64,000 bases of DNA from JBGPQJ01 sp963829485 (lineage in GTDB: Bacteria; Chloroflexota; Anaerolineae; Anaerolineales; Villigracilaceae). Location: positions 310,001 to 374,000 of the forward strand of contig CAWHIK010000002.1 of assembly GCA_963829485.1 (NCBI GenBank). Reading direction: 5' to 3'. Of the stretch, positions 18,849-29,654 are shown one piece after another; the stretch's first letter is position 1, and every line of letters begins with the position of its first letter. The position numbers and the translations under genes are program-made. A model generated the notes under the pieces. That model was not told the DNA's origin. It saw only the letters and a list, made by a program, of their open reading frames with translations, and ran no database searches.

Positions 18849-19824
18849 CGCCCACCTCCCCGCCGTGCTCACGCAGGCGCGGGTCCGCGCTGTGTGCGAA
18901 GGTGGAAAACGCCAGATCAGCGATCACCAGGATAATTCCCAGCACGGTCACGATGGTGGCGACGGTGGGTGGATGCAGATACGAAGCCGGCAATGCTGCG
19001 CTGGAAATGGTGGCCATGCCCGGCGGCTGTAACGACGTCGCCAGCATCCTCCCCAACCCCGGCCAGCCGAACAGCCATTCCACCAGGATCAATTCGCCGA
19101 CCAGCAGCCTTAATGACGAACCCGACACGTGCGAGAGCGGAGCATAGATGTTGTGCAGGGCTGTCCGCCAGCGAATGCGCCTCCAGGAGTGGCCAAAGCT
19201 GAGGGCCGGTGAGACGTAATGCTTTTTGAACTCCTCCGAAAGCAGGACGGCGGTGGACTGCGCGATCTGGACCGCGGGGCGAAACATCAAGGCGATGAGC
19301 GGGAAGATCAGGTGCCTGTCCCACCCGAACCCGCTGATCGGAAAAAACAATTCCGCCTTGCCTGCAGGGGAATAAAGCAGGTAGAAAACAGAAAACGTGA
19401 TCAATACCGCGCCGATGTAAAATCCGGGCATCGCCAGGCTCATCGTGGTGACCGGGATGAGCCACCCCGAGACGCGAGGCGGGTTCGCCCGTGCCGAATT
19501 CGTCCCCACGATGAAGCCGATCGCCAGACTCAAGGCAAAGGCTATCCCCAGCAATCCCAGGCTGGCCTTTGCCGCATTCCCCACCGCGGTGATGACACTC
19601 AGCCCCCGCATGTTGGGCATTTCAGCGGGATTCCCACTGAAGATTCCGGCAATATAGTCCTTGTACAAGGGCAGGACGGGGTCCGCTTGCCCGGTCTGCG
19701 CGAAGATCGGGTTGGATGAAAGAAGGGCGAAACGGCCGTAATGGGCATAAGCGAACGCGAAAAAATTCACGCCGATGAGCAGCACGGCCATCAGCAGCGC
19801 GCGCCGCAGGAAATAATTCATCAT
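18841..19824 (-). CDS. ABC transporter permease, DppB/OppB type
   Basis: Partner permease of the downstream DppC-like protein. The N-terminus MMNYFLRRALLMAVLLIGVN and the C-terminal LILVEWLFGWPGLGRML are typical of DppB. The long extracytoplasmic segment after helix 1 is shorter than usual. The EAA region (HYVSPALSFGHSWRRIRW) is more diverged than in the 23.2-kb paralogue. ATG 19824 lies 6 nt after TAAAAT, without a ribosome site, so the message is probably leaderless. Substrate is unknown. Confidence 0.85.
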   Translation of the reverse strand: MMNYFLRRALLMAVLLIGVNFFAFAYAHYGRFALLSSNPIFAQTGQADPVLPLYKDYIAGIFSGNPAEMPNMRGLSVITAVGNAAKASLGLLGIAFALSLAIGFIVGTNSARANPPRVSGWLIPVTTMSLAMPGFYIGAVLITFSVFYLLYSPAGKAELFFPISGFGWDRHLIFPLIALMFRPAVQIAQSTAVLLSEEFKKHYVSPALSFGHSWRRIRWRTALHNIYAPLSHVSGSSLRLLVGELILVEWLFGWPGLGRMLATSLQPPGMATISSAALPASYLHPPTVATIVTVLGIILVIADLAFSTFAHSADPRLREHGGEVGDV

Positions 19825-19830
19825 GACACC

Positions 19831-19836
19831 ATTTTA
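19831..19836 (-). promoter_or_regulatory. -10 box directly before the DppB-like start (leaderless)
   Basis: TAAAAT on the minus strand, 6 nt before ATG 19824, and no Shine-Dalgarno sequence. Confidence 0.55.
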
Positions 19837-20054
19837 GCACTATCAAGGAATGCTTTTGAAGATAATGATTCCGGCGATCAATCAAAGAACATGACACGCC
19901 CCAACCGTCTGCGGCTGGCCGGTTTTTATGTTGCGGACATGGTCTTCCCGGCAGAGATCTTTTTACTGGGAATTTACAGCCCGGAGATACTCCTGTTACT
20001 TGATCTTTATAGAATATGGGTGCAAGTCCAGAAACCCATAAAAGGAGATAAAAA

Positions 20055-20582
20055 ATGTTCAAGATCAACGCACTTACCCAAAAGACCCTGTTTGCCCTGC
20101 TCGTGGTCGTGATGGCCCTGGCAGCCTTTCCCATCGCTGGAGCTGCCGCCATGGAAGGTGAACCACCTCAAGTGGACCCTGCCCGGTTGGAGGAAGGTTA
20201 CGACAAACTGGTCGAGTGGTACAACAAACAGTCCGAGTGGATGGGGAAGGCCGATACGACCGTTGCAAAGATCCAAACCTGGATAGACAAGGCGACCGCC
20301 CGCGGGTTGGACGCGTCGGCTGTCCAATCGGCGCTGGATACCTTTGCGGCGCTGTATCCGGATGCCCGAGTGTATAACCAGCAGGCCGGAGCCATCCTGT
20401 CCACCCACGCCGGTTTTGATGACAGCGGGAACGTCACCGACCCGGCAGCGGCCATTGAAACTCTGCGCTCATTGCAGGCAGCGCTGAAAGCCGGTTATGA
20501 CACAATGGGCGGAGAAAACCATGCAGGCGTGGCTTTAAGGGAGGCGGTCAAAGCGTTCCTTGATGCCAACCGACCCAAGTAA
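20055..20582 (+). CDS. Secreted helical protein of unknown function
   Basis: Signal peptide (TLFALLVVVMALAAFPIAGAAA) then about 145 residues that look almost wholly helical (LVEWYNKQSEWMGKADTTVA, KIQTWIDKATARGLDASAVQ). Similar small secreted four-helix proteins are common in Chloroflexota, but I know no function. A strong AAAGGAGA ribosome site precedes the ATG. The roughly 230 bases upstream hold no gene, only a probable promoter. A terminator of the same type as that after hutU follows. Confidence 0.7.
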   Translation: MFKINALTQKTLFALLVVVMALAAFPIAGAAAMEGEPPQVDPARLEEGYDKLVEWYNKQSEWMGKADTTVAKIQTWIDKATARGLDASAVQSALDTFAALYPDARVYNQQAGAILSTHAGFDDSGNVTDPAAAIETLRSLQAALKAGYDTMGGENHAGVALREAVKAFLDANRPK

Positions 20583-20597
20583 AGAGCAACCTCACAA

Positions 20598-20629
20598 CAG
20601 CCCTCCCCAATAACAAATGGGGAGGGCTG
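20598..20629 (+). terminator. Rho-independent terminator, same stem as after hutU
   Basis: Stem CAGCCCTCCCC with complement, 10-nt loop, then ATTTTAA. Confidence 0.8.
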
Positions 20630-20673
20630 ATTTTAACTAACCTTACTTCTTGACCAGAGTACCCAGTGAAAGG

Positions 20674-22904
20674 CTACCTCGCCACCAGAACAAACGTCCC
20701 CGTGAAATTGACCGTCACCGTGACGTAATCGCCCTGCTGCTTAACGCCGCGTGTGATCAACCTGTCTTCCTCGGGATCGCCCGGGTTGAGCGAAACCGCC
20801 TGCGGTTGGCCGATCTTGTATTGCGGCAGGGTCACCCAGGCGCCGGATCCATTATTGGCTGAGGAATCCCAGTACAGGATGTCGTACGCGCGGGCATTCG
20901 AGTCCTCCGGGATCTTAAACTTGAGGGTGATCGTCCCGTCCGGGTTGACCAGGACTTCCAGTCCTTCCGGGTCCGTCATGCCGTACGAGATGGCTGAGAC
21001 AAATTCCGCGCCTGCGCCCAGCGGACCGGGAAGCTCCTCTTCCAGCAATCCCTCAAGGGATACGGAGCCTTCGTAAGGGCAGCCGAACTTGACCCAGGTG
21101 CCGTCAGGCAGAACAAGGGCAGTGCCGGAATAAGTCTCGCAATCCTGTTCGACCGGCGCGCCGTCCTTGAAGGGCACTTCGACGATGTTGACGGGCTTGC
21201 CCTCAGGTTTCTCCTCTTCCTTATCCAGACATGGATTGCCCAGATCGATCACCATGGCATCGTCAACGTCGAAGATCTGAGCTCCGGTAACGGTGACCGT
21301 GCCATCCGGACCGGGTTTAATGGTCAAGCCGGGTCCGCTGTTTCCTGAGAAATCCCCATCATTCACGGTGACCAGGATGCCGGTATCGCCGAAGCAGGCA
21401 TAAGTAAAGGTGCTGTAAACCTGTGCGCCGTTGCCCAGGTTGGCGGTCACGGTCACATCGACGAGACTCACCTGCACGCCTCCGATCGCGATCAGGCCGG
21501 ACTTGGTATTGTTCGTGAAAGTACCCCCATTGACCGTCGCCGTACCATTGACAGCCTTAATCTTTGCACCATCGTCGGTTATCCCGCCGCCGTCAACGTC
21601 CACATTGTTGAGCGTGACGTTGTTGTTCGCAATGCCAAACAGGCCATAACCATCGTTGTTGTTGAGGGTGCTGTTCGAGACTGTGATATCACCCGTGCCG
21701 GCAGTTGCGTCGAGATAGGCGCCGTACGTATCGAGACCGGGGGAAGAGTTGTCAGAGATTTCTGCACGCAGACACTGTAATGTTTCCGCCGGACCAAACA
21801 TCCAGGCCGTCCCAATCGTTGTCGTTGTACTGACCGCCAGTAACCGTGACATTGCCCGTGCCGAATGTGGTATCAACGATCGCACCGGTATTGTTGCCCG
21901 GCAGCGGAGTAGGAACGGTGACAGCGCCAGCAGTAACATTGTTGAGTGTAACGTTACCATCCGAGAACACCTCAAGCCCGGTCCCGTTGACATTGCCGGA
22001 GAATGTGCTGTTGGAGACGGTCACATCGTGGATCACAGCGAAGTCATCCACGCCGATGATGAAGACGCCATCCGGGCCAAGATTGCTGTTGGCAGTGACA
22101 TTGGTCAGCGCGGTGCTCCCGCCTGAGTCAACCGTCAGCCCGATAAAATTATTTCCGCTGAATGTGCTGTCGGTGACGGTGACGTTCCCCGTCCCGGCAC
22201 ACAGGCTGCCACCGTATTGGCAGGAAATCAAGGGAGGCGCCGGTGCCGGTGGTATTTCCTGTCACAGTGACATCGTCCACGGTGATGTTTCCGGTTGTAT
22301 CGACAACGAGAGACGCATAAGCATCACTGGCAGCGGTGAAGGTCAGGTTGTTCAGCGTGACACTGCCCAGCCAGTTGAGGATATTGAGTGCCACATCGAA
22401 GACCGGCGCAGCACCGATGGTGGCATTGCCGCTAACCCCGTTCCAGCCACCTTGGACGGTGAGGTCCGTCAAGCCGGACATGCTGCTGTGATTGAGGGTA
22501 ATCTCACTGTCGTCATTTCCTGCATAGCTGGATTCAACCCAGATGGTTCCGGCGCCTGTGTAAGCGCCTGTCCCCAGTTCAGTGGCCAGAGCCGCCATGG
22601 TGGTGTAACCGGGCGTGCAGCCGTTTGCGCCGGGAGTCGGTGCAGCGCTGCCCGGGCACCAGACCGGATCGCCGGTGACCAGGACCTCCGCCGCTTCGAC
22701 CGAAGCCAGCGGCTCGACCTGTCCCTCGTCATTAACCACAACGACCTGCGTGTCGGGCGGCACCTGCTCCAACACTTCGGGCAGAGACTCGGGCGGCGTC
22801 TCAGGGGGTGGCGCCTCCACCGGTGGAGCTTCAGGCGGAACGCCATCGTCAGCAAACGCCACAGTGGGCGAAAACAGGCTGAAGGTGAATACGAACAACG
22901 TCAT
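20674..22904 (-). pseudogene. Large secreted parallel beta-helix surface protein, two frameshifts
   Basis: Signal peptide (LFVFTFSLFSPTVAFA), a Pro/Glu-rich spacer, then many right-handed beta-helix turns (VTVTDSTFSGNNFIGL, VTVSNSTFSGNVNGTGL, LNNVDVDGGGITDDGA), and a C-terminal Ig-like or ZU5-like domain (PDGTITLKFKIPEDSNARAY). Three frames carry it: 22904 to about 22215, 22231 to about 21765, and about 21780 to 20674. One-base shifts near 22220 and 21765 connect them. The repeats resemble adhesins or polysaccharide-acting exoproteins. No catalytic residues are evident. The N-terminus may extend upstream: AGGAG lies about 50 bases before ATG 22904. Confidence 0.75.
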
Positions 22905-23146
22905 AAGAGAAAAAAAGACAGTGCGGGATCGCGGATTTATAAGAACTCCTTTACAGGTTTAAACCACGAATGAAGGAAGAAAAGCGAAGATAAGATACCT
23001 TTTAATCATATTCCCGCACAGCAATACATCGAGTTAACAATTATGCAAGCTCTTTCGTTATAATCCATCGAGAGGCGGGAGGACGGCGGCCTTGGTCCCG
23101 GCTGCCGGATTTGCCATCGCAAAACATCACAAAAGCCTGATTGCCG

Positions 23147-23152
23147 TATAAT
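23147..23152 (+). promoter_or_regulatory. -10 promoter candidate for the DppBC pair
   Basis: A perfect TATAAT 34 bases before the start. A second TATAAT at 23059-23064 has TTAACA 19 bases upstream. Either could drive the permease pair. Confidence 0.45.
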
Positions 23153-23185
23153 TAAATTTAGTACGCTCCCTCAAACAAGGATTTG

Positions 23186-24213
<1,028 letters not shown>

Positions 24214-24217
<4 letters not shown>

Positions 24218-25128
24218 GGACCTTCTTCCCCTGGAAGCGGACGCTGCACTCGAAGACGGTCTGGTTCAGCCTGACCGTGATGCTGGGCCTCCTGCTGGTG
24301 GCGGCATTTGCCCCGTGGCTCGCGCCGCACGACCCGTACGAGGCGGGGCTGGGAGCGACCCGCTCGCACCTGCCCCCCGCCTGGGTACAGGACACGACAA
24401 AGCCCGGACAGGCGGAGTTTCCTCTCGGCACGGACCGCTATGGGCGCGATATTCTCAGCCGGCTGATCTACGGGACGCGCACCGCCATCTTTTTAGCGCT
24501 GGGAGCGGTGGGACTGGCAGCGCTGATCGGCACCGCGGTCGGATTAATCTCAGGCTATGCGGGCGGACGGCTCGACGCAATGATCCTGTATTTCATCGAC
24601 ACCGTCAACGCGCTCCCGGCGATCATGTTCATGGTGATCGTCATCCTTATCCTGCGCAGCAAAATGACCCCCACCTGGTTCCACGGTCTGGTCACACTGG
24701 TGATCGGATTTGCAGCCGTGGGATGGGTGAGCCTCGCCCGGCTGGTGCGCATCAACGTGCTGCAGATCAAGTCACAGACCTTCATGGAGGCTGCCCGCGC
24801 CCTCGGCGCCCCCGCGCGGAGAATCCTGTTGCGGCACCTGCTGCCCAACGTGGGACATGTGATCGTCGTCTGGGTGATTAACGCCATCCCAGCGGTGATC
24901 CTGCTCGAGGCGCTGCTGGGGTACATCGGCGTGGGCGTGACCGCCGCGGTGGACGGAGGGGAATTCACCGTGGTCAGCTGGGGCGGCATGTTCTTCTACG
25001 GGCGCTCAGCCTTTGTCCGCAATCCGTTGTCGCTGGCGGTGCCGTCTATTTTGATTTTATTGATCTCGATGAGTTTTATTCTATTGGGGGACTATATCAA
25101 CAGTCTCACCCGGCGGGCGGGGGAATAG
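24214..25128 (+). CDS. ABC transporter permease, DppC/OppC type
   Basis: Partner of the preceding permease. The N-terminal block FAPWLAPHDPYEAGLGATRS and FPLGTDRYGRDILSRLIYGT are the DppC signature. The EAA loop is TFMEAARALGAPARRILLRH. It starts at ATG 24214, inside the ATGA overlap with the upstream gene; the frame is open further upstream only as a shadow. This pair and the 17.8-19.8 kb pair are paralogous but diverged, and the ATPases they need must be encoded elsewhere. Confidence 0.92.
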
Positions 25129-25162
25129 CCTGCCTGAAATTTGTCAGGCTGCAAGGAATCAA

Positions 25163-25192
25163 TAACGCCCCGGATTTCTGTACGGAGCGTTA
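25163..25192. terminator. Hairpin between convergent genes
   Basis: Stem TAACGC then CCG, paired with CGG and GCGTTA with a one-base bulge on each side. It sits between the convergent permease and LuxR-type genes. The T-tract is weak. Confidence 0.5.
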
Positions 25193-25220
25193 ACTCGTTC
25201 AATCACAGTGTATGCCAATT

Positions 25221-25813
25221 TTATAAAACCACCCAGCCACGCCGCGCGCCTGCCCGGACAGCCTCCGTCCGGCTGGTGACGCCCAGCTTGGCGTACAGCG
25301 AGGAGAGGTGAAATTTGACGGTATTCTCGCTGATGTCGAGGGCGGCGGCAATCTGCTTGTTGGCCAGGCCCTCGGCAGTGAGCTGCAACACCTGACGTTC
25401 GCGATCCGTCAGCGGATTGATTACCATCTCCGCATCATCCAGCATGGAGACCGGTTGCCTGTCGAGCAGACTCTGCGCCAGCGCCGGGGAACCGACCCAA
25501 AGACCCTCGGCCAGTGCATGCACGGCAGCGGACAGTTCCTCTGGCGAAGCCTCGCGCGGCAGGATGCCCCACACAGTAAAGTCGGTTAATGTATAACCTC
25601 GCCCGGGTCATTACTGAGCAGAAGCACGGGCGGCACGCCTTCCTCCAGTTCCGCAAGCGCATCGGCCGAGGCCAACACCAGCACGTCGACCGGAGGCAGG
25701 CCGTGTGGTGATGACAACTCTGCTGCCACTTCCACATCCGGCAGGCTGCGCAGCACTTCACGCAGGCCGATGCGCAGCGCCATGCCAGGAGCGACGACTG
25801 CCACACGGATCAA
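25221..25813 (-). pseudogene. NarL/LuxR-type response regulator with degenerate receiver, one frameshift
   Basis: The C-terminal GerE helix-turn-helix is intact (NPLTDRERQVLQLTAEGLAN, ISENTVKFHLSSLYAKLGV). The N-terminal receiver-like domain (MIRVAVVAPGMALRIGLREV) lacks the acidic pair after strand 1 and has Ala/Ser where the phospho-Asp should be (VDVLVLASAD), so it is probably not phosphorylated. Frames meet at about 25577-25590; one missing base there joins NDPGEV to LTDFTVWGILPREA. The TTG start overlaps the stop of the trypsin-like gene. It is the last gene of a coupled protease-protease-regulator operon. Confidence 0.8.
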
Positions 25814-26418
25814 AGCACCTCCTCCGTCACACGCGCAGGCATGCTCTTCAGCGCAGTTCCCAGGAATTCACGGATGACGCCGACCGGGATGGCCACGCTC
25901 TGGTCGCCGCCGAAGATCATGGCGTTCAGTCCGATGACTTCCCCGGCAGCATTGAGCAGCGGTCCGCCGGAATTGCCAGGTGCCAACTGGACATCGGCCC
26001 GCAGGACGGACAATTCACCCTGCCGTCCGTGCAGACTCGTCACTGCGGAAAGCACCCCACCGGTCAGCACGTTGCGCTGGCCCCAGGGATGCCCGAAGGC
26101 GAAAACCATCTCGCCAGGGTGCGGTGTCTCCTCGGAAAGGACCGCGGTCGAATGACCGTTGGCAGGGATTTGCAGCAGGGCCAGGTCCACGGCCGGGTCG
26201 CTGGCCACGAGCTTCGCCGGGTAATTTTTATCGTCCGCAAGGACAACCTACAGGGAGCGGCCGCGCCCGGCCACGTGAGCGTTGGTCAGCACCAGACCGT
26301 TCCCCACCAGAATGCCGGCCCCGGCGCCGCGCCGCTTGTCCATCACAACCGCCAGCACCGGGCGGATGCGGCTGAGCAGTTCCTCCAATGCGGCGGTGAG
26401 CAGACCCGGCAGGTTCAT
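25810..26418 (-). pseudogene. Trypsin-like serine protease with an in-frame amber codon
   Basis: S1C-type protease domain of about 202 residues without PDZ. The catalytic triad is complete: His in VLTNAHVAG, Asp in SDPAVDLALLQ, Ser in LAPGNSGGPLLN. One TAG at 26250-26248 interrupts the frame between GRGRSL and VVLADDKNYPAKL. The same frame continues on both sides, so this is a substitution, not an indel. CAG (Gln) to TAG is the simplest change. ATG 26418 overlaps the stop of the upstream HtrA-like gene (ATGA). The part from GTG 26208 could be translated alone but would lack the catalytic His. Confidence 0.85.
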
Positions 26419-27308
26419 GCCCGCGTTCCTATCTTGATCTTGAGCGTCTGAGGTTGTCCGCCGCGCAGGATCTCCACCGGCAGGGATTTTCCGACCGCAT
26501 CACCGGACAGGCGTGCGAAAAGTTCGTCGTGGTTGCTCACCGGCTGGCCGTCAATTCCCGCCAGGATATCCCCGACGATGATTCCACCGCTTTCGGCGGG
26601 ACTGCCCTGCTCCACGCTGACCACCAGCAAACCGGCAGCCTGATCGCGCTTGAGGGATTTTTGCACTGACGCCGAGAGCTCTACGCCCTGGCTGCGGATA
26701 CCCAGGTAACCACGCTGAACCGAGCCGTGCTTCGCCAGCTGGTCGGCCACCTTCCAAGCATAATCCGCCGGCAGGGTCAGGGCAATGCCACGCCCAAAAC
26801 CGGAGGTGTTCAACCCGACCACGCGGCCTTCCGCGTCCACCAGCGGCCCGCCCGAAAAGCCGGGGAACGGCGTGGTGTCGGTGCGGATGAAGCGGTCAAT
26901 GCTGCCCTGCGGCGTACGGACCGGGCCGCCTGTGGCGCTGACCACGCCCAGACTGACCTCAATTCCCTCGCGCGAAGGGCGCCCAAGTGCCAGCACCAGC
27001 GCACCGATCCTCGCTTCAGACGAAGTTTCAGCCGGTTTTGCGATTGCCTTTTCCAGGCGCAGGACAGCCAGGTCCGAGCCGGGATCGCGCCCGGCCAGCT
27101 TGGCGGCGACTTCCGCACCGTCCGGCAAAACGACCGTGATGCCGTCCTCCTGTTCGATGACGTGGTTTGCCGTCAGGACCAGGTCAGCAGCAAAAACGAT
27201 CCCGCTGGCCGGCATGCGGCGTCGGGCGTTGACCAAAACCGTCGAGGCGCCCGCCTTTTCAGCTGCAGCGGCCATGGCATTCGATAATTCAACCAATACA
27301 TTGGACAT
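26415..27308 (-). CDS. HtrA-like serine protease with one PDZ domain
   Basis: S1C protease of about 297 residues. The triad is His in LTANHVIE, Asp in GSDLAVLRL, Ser in PGFSGGPLV (Phe replaces the usual Asn before Ser). A PDZ domain follows (GYLGIRSQGVEL, VEQGSPAESGGIIVGDILAG). There is no signal peptide or membrane helix, so the protein appears cytoplasmic, which is unusual for HtrA. ATG 27308 has GGAGGAAC upstream; the longer frame to 27407 runs into non-coding sequence. It is the first gene of the coupled operon. Confidence 0.9.
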   Translation of the reverse strand: MSNVLVELSNAMAAAAEKAGASTVLVNARRRMPASGIVFAADLVLTANHVIEQEDGITVVLPDGAEVAAKLAGRDPGSDLAVLRLEKAIAKPAETSSEARIGALVLALGRPSREGIEVSLGVVSATGGPVRTPQGSIDRFIRTDTTPFPGFSGGPLVDAEGRVVGLNTSGFGRGIALTLPADYAWKVADQLAKHGSVQRGYLGIRSQGVELSASVQKSLKRDQAAGLLVVSVEQGSPAESGGIIVGDILAGIDGQPVSNHDELFARLSGDAVGKSLPVEILRGGQPQTLKIKIGTRA

Positions 27309-27539
27309 TTTTTGTTCCTCCTGAATGCCCGGCAGTATACCCTGCCAGCCCGCAGACGACCTCCTCCAAACGAGTGGGAGGCGACCCGGAAAAACGGGGA
27401 GGCCCAAATGTCATTATACGCCGTGCTCGGAGGGAAAGACGATCCCTTTGCCGGGAATCAAAAACGCCCCGGAAGTTTCCCAGAGCGTTCCCCTGTTTGA
27501 TGATGGTCTATGCCGGCATAGACGGATGCAGCCGCCCAT
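27309..27539. other. Gene-poor stretch, promoter side of the HtrA-like operon
   Basis: About 230 bases with no convincing gene. It should hold the minus-strand promoter for the HtrA-like gene. A weak imperfect hairpin lies at 27465-27497 (AACGC and GCGTT ends). Confidence 0.4.
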
Positions 27540-27736
27540 TTACTCGTAAAACGACAGGTAGTACGCCGAGATCACAGACGTATCCTTGGGGAACTCGAAT
27601 CTGGCAGCCCAATCTCGATGACCGGGTCCACCGGCGCGGACGGGGTCACGAGGCCTCCAAAAGGGACCAGCCCGCGCAGGAGCCTCGCCCACCAATTGGA
27701 TGAATTATCATCTTGAAATGCTCGAGCTTCCATCAT
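27540..27736 (-). pseudogene. Small frameshifted ORF of unknown function
   Basis: The minus strand reads MMEARAFQDDNSSNWWARLL, then GLVPFGGLVTPSAPVDPVIE, and in the next frame ARFEFPKDTSVISAYYLSFY before a stop at 27540. Removing one G of GGG near 27610 joins them into about 65 residues with protein-like composition. I recognise no family and see no ribosome site. It may be the remnant of a larger gene or a real small gene with a sequence error. Confidence 0.35.
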
Positions 27737-27816
27737 ATCGCGGCCAACAGATTCATTATACGACTACAAAACTTCATATATGACAGCAGAATATTGAACT
27801 AGGCATTGCTCATATG

Positions 27817-28584
27817 CTACGCTCGGAAAACATTTCTATTATGGTATCTTAGAAATTTTATATCTGGTAAAAATCTGGCTGGCTTATTGATTTCCAAGCC
27901 ATCATATCTCAAGAGAAAATCTTGAGTTGCGTTACTTATTTTTACTTGCTTGACCGATTCGGAAACCTTCACAGTGAACTCGGGCATGATGGTCAACAAA
28001 CCTCTATCAAAGGCTCTATCGTGAATGGCGTTAAGACAAAGACCATTTCGTGGGTTCACACGATTGGCTTTATCCTTCGACCACGGAATAATATGGCTTG
28101 CATTTAGCAATTCAGGGATTTCCAACCCTGTAATACAACATTGATAGTTATAGGCTGCAAGCACGGCCTTCCGAAAGAAACTCTGATTGACACGGACTTT
28201 GACAATAGACTCTCTTTCTTTGCCTGCTTTTGGCAAGTCGAACAAATCAACTTCTGACACTTCTTCAACTGGTTTGCCTACTTTATATGCTATAAGTTTT
28301 TCGCTTTCAAAAGCAAGCTTGCTCCAATCACCATTTAACTCATTCCAAATCTCAGCATCCAGCTTACTTCCGTGTGAAGCCCCAGAAATATTTCTTTTTT
28401 TCAAGAAGGGATCAAGACTTGCAAAATTAGCCAACTTCCAAGATACAGCCGAAGGTGTACGACCTAAAATCTTAGCAAGAGAAATAATATCTGGATTGTG
28501 AATATGTATTTTTCCAAACGGGATTTTGCAATACAAGTTGAAAGCAATTATCAATTCTTCGCGTGTCCATTTGTTTGTTGGCAT
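27817..28584 (-). CDS. HNH endonuclease with N-terminal SANT/Myb-like domain
   Basis: The C-terminal HNH_2-type nuclease reads YQCCITGLEI, NASHIIPWSKD, then NPRNGLCLNAIHDRAFDRG, with the paired His, Asn and final His of the motif. The N-terminal 60 residues (WTREELIIAFNLYCKIPFGK, GRTPSAVSWKLANFASLDP) form a helix-turn-helix-like domain. The family is often found alone in defence islands or near restriction systems. No methylase is adjacent. The gene is clearly more AT-rich than its neighbours, which suggests transfer. GAGGAAAC precedes the ATG. Confidence 0.88.
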   Translation of the reverse strand: MPTNKWTREELIIAFNLYCKIPFGKIHIHNPDIISLAKILGRTPSAVSWKLANFASLDPFLKKRNISGASHGSKLDAEIWNELNGDWSKLAFESEKLIAYKVGKPVEEVSEVDLFDLPKAGKERESIVKVRVNQSFFRKAVLAAYNYQCCITGLEIPELLNASHIIPWSKDKANRVNPRNGLCLNAIHDRAFDRGLLTIMPEFTVKVSESVKQVKISNATQDFLLRYDGLEINKPARFLPDIKFLRYHNRNVFRA

Positions 28585-28721
28585 GTTTCCTCTTTTTGTC
28601 TACCAAGGATTCTACTCCACAATAAAGGCTACTCAACTTAGTGCCCTTCGTGGTAAAACCTAAGGGAAAATCTTTCACACCACATGTGATAAAGTAAATT
28701 CACTTAGCAACAGGAGCCCTC

Positions 28722-29501
28722 ATGAACGACACCCTCGAAGTGCTGCTCAAACGCAAATCCGTCCGCGCCTACACGGACCAGCCCATCTCCGCAGAAGTGA
28801 AGTCGCAGGTCCTGCAGGCGACTCTCCGCGCGCCCACCGCGGGCAACATGATGCTGTACTCCATCATCGACGTGACCGACCAATCCCTGAAGGACAGGCT
28901 GGCCGTCACCTGCGATAACCAGCCCTTCATCGCCAAGGCTCCCATGGTCTGGCTGTTCCTCGCCGATTACCAGCGCTGGTACGAATACTTCCTGCACTCC
29001 GGGGTCGAGGCAGCCTGCGCCGAACGCGGCGTCCCTTTCCGCGCACCGCAGGAAGGCGACCTGTTCCTGGCCTGCTGCGACGCGCTGATCGCCGCGCAGA
29101 ACGCGGTTATCGCCGCCGAGTCGCTGGGTCTGGGCTCCTGCTATATCGGCGACATCATGGAGCAGTACGAGACCCACCGCGACCTGTTCTCCCTGCCCCG
29201 TTACACTTTCCCCATCTGCCTGCTGTGCTTTGGATATCCCACCCAGGGGCAGATCGACCGTCCGCAGACATCCCGCTTCGGCGAGAAGTTCATCGTCTTC
29301 GAGAACCGCTATCAGCGCCTGACCGGGGACGCGTTCGAGGAGATGTTCCGCGAACAGGAGTCTCTCCGCGCCAAAAACGCCGGTCCGGACACGCCTCCCA
29401 ACGTGGGGCAGGCCATGTACTTCCGCAAGTTCGGCGCGGACTTTTCCATCGAGATGAACCGCTCTGTGCGCGCCATGCTCAAGGCCTGGACGGAAGGCTA
29501 G
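28722..29501 (+). CDS. Nitroreductase family protein (NfsA/FRP-like)
   Basis: FMN-dependent oxidoreductase of about 259 residues. The N-terminus MNDTLEVLLKRKSVRAYTDQ with RKSVRAYTD is the FMN phosphate-binding motif, then APTAGNMMLYSIIDV, and LGLGSCYIGDI is the second conserved block. The long C-terminal extension (about residues 200-259) is typical of the NfsA/FRP side of the family. It reduces nitro compounds or flavins with NAD(P)H; the real substrate is unknown. CAGGAG is just upstream of ATG 28722. A palindromic repeat follows the stop. Confidence 0.9.
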   Translation: MNDTLEVLLKRKSVRAYTDQPISAEVKSQVLQATLRAPTAGNMMLYSIIDVTDQSLKDRLAVTCDNQPFIAKAPMVWLFLADYQRWYEYFLHSGVEAACAERGVPFRAPQEGDLFLACCDALIAAQNAVIAAESLGLGSCYIGDIMEQYETHRDLFSLPRYTFPICLLCFGYPTQGQIDRPQTSRFGEKFIVFENRYQRLTGDAFEEMFREQESLRAKNAGPDTPPNVGQAMYFRKFGADFSIEMNRSVRAMLKAWTEG

Positions 29502-29512
29502 AACTTCAGAAT

Positions 29513-29615
29513 TGTCATTGCGAGGAGGGCAACGCCCGACGCGGCAATCTCCTTATCGAATTGGACGCATCAGTCGTGCATGAGATTGCCACGGGCTGGC
29601 GCCCTCGCAATGACA
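29513..29615. repeat. 103-bp palindromic repeat (CATTGCGAG type)
   Basis: The ends TGTCATTGCGAGGAGGGC and GCCCTCGCAATGACA are complementary, as are the inner GGCAATCTC and GAGATTGCC. This is the widespread CATTGCGAG...CTCGCAATG intergenic element known from many bacteria, probably a REP- or MITE-like element moved by a transposase elsewhere. Confidence 0.85.
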
Positions 29616-29654
29616 TATAAAATACTTTATGTGCCTTTAAATCAGACTACCCTC

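Noticed and set aside
19850..20054. Possible riboswitch upstream of the secreted helical protein
   Set aside because: Only a weak CCGG hairpin is visible and no known riboswitch core could be matched.
26248..26250. TAG in the protease as a recoded codon (pyrrolysine or suppressed amber)
   Set aside because: Other genes in the window are not interrupted by TAG and several use it as their stop. A point mutation or sequence error is simpler.
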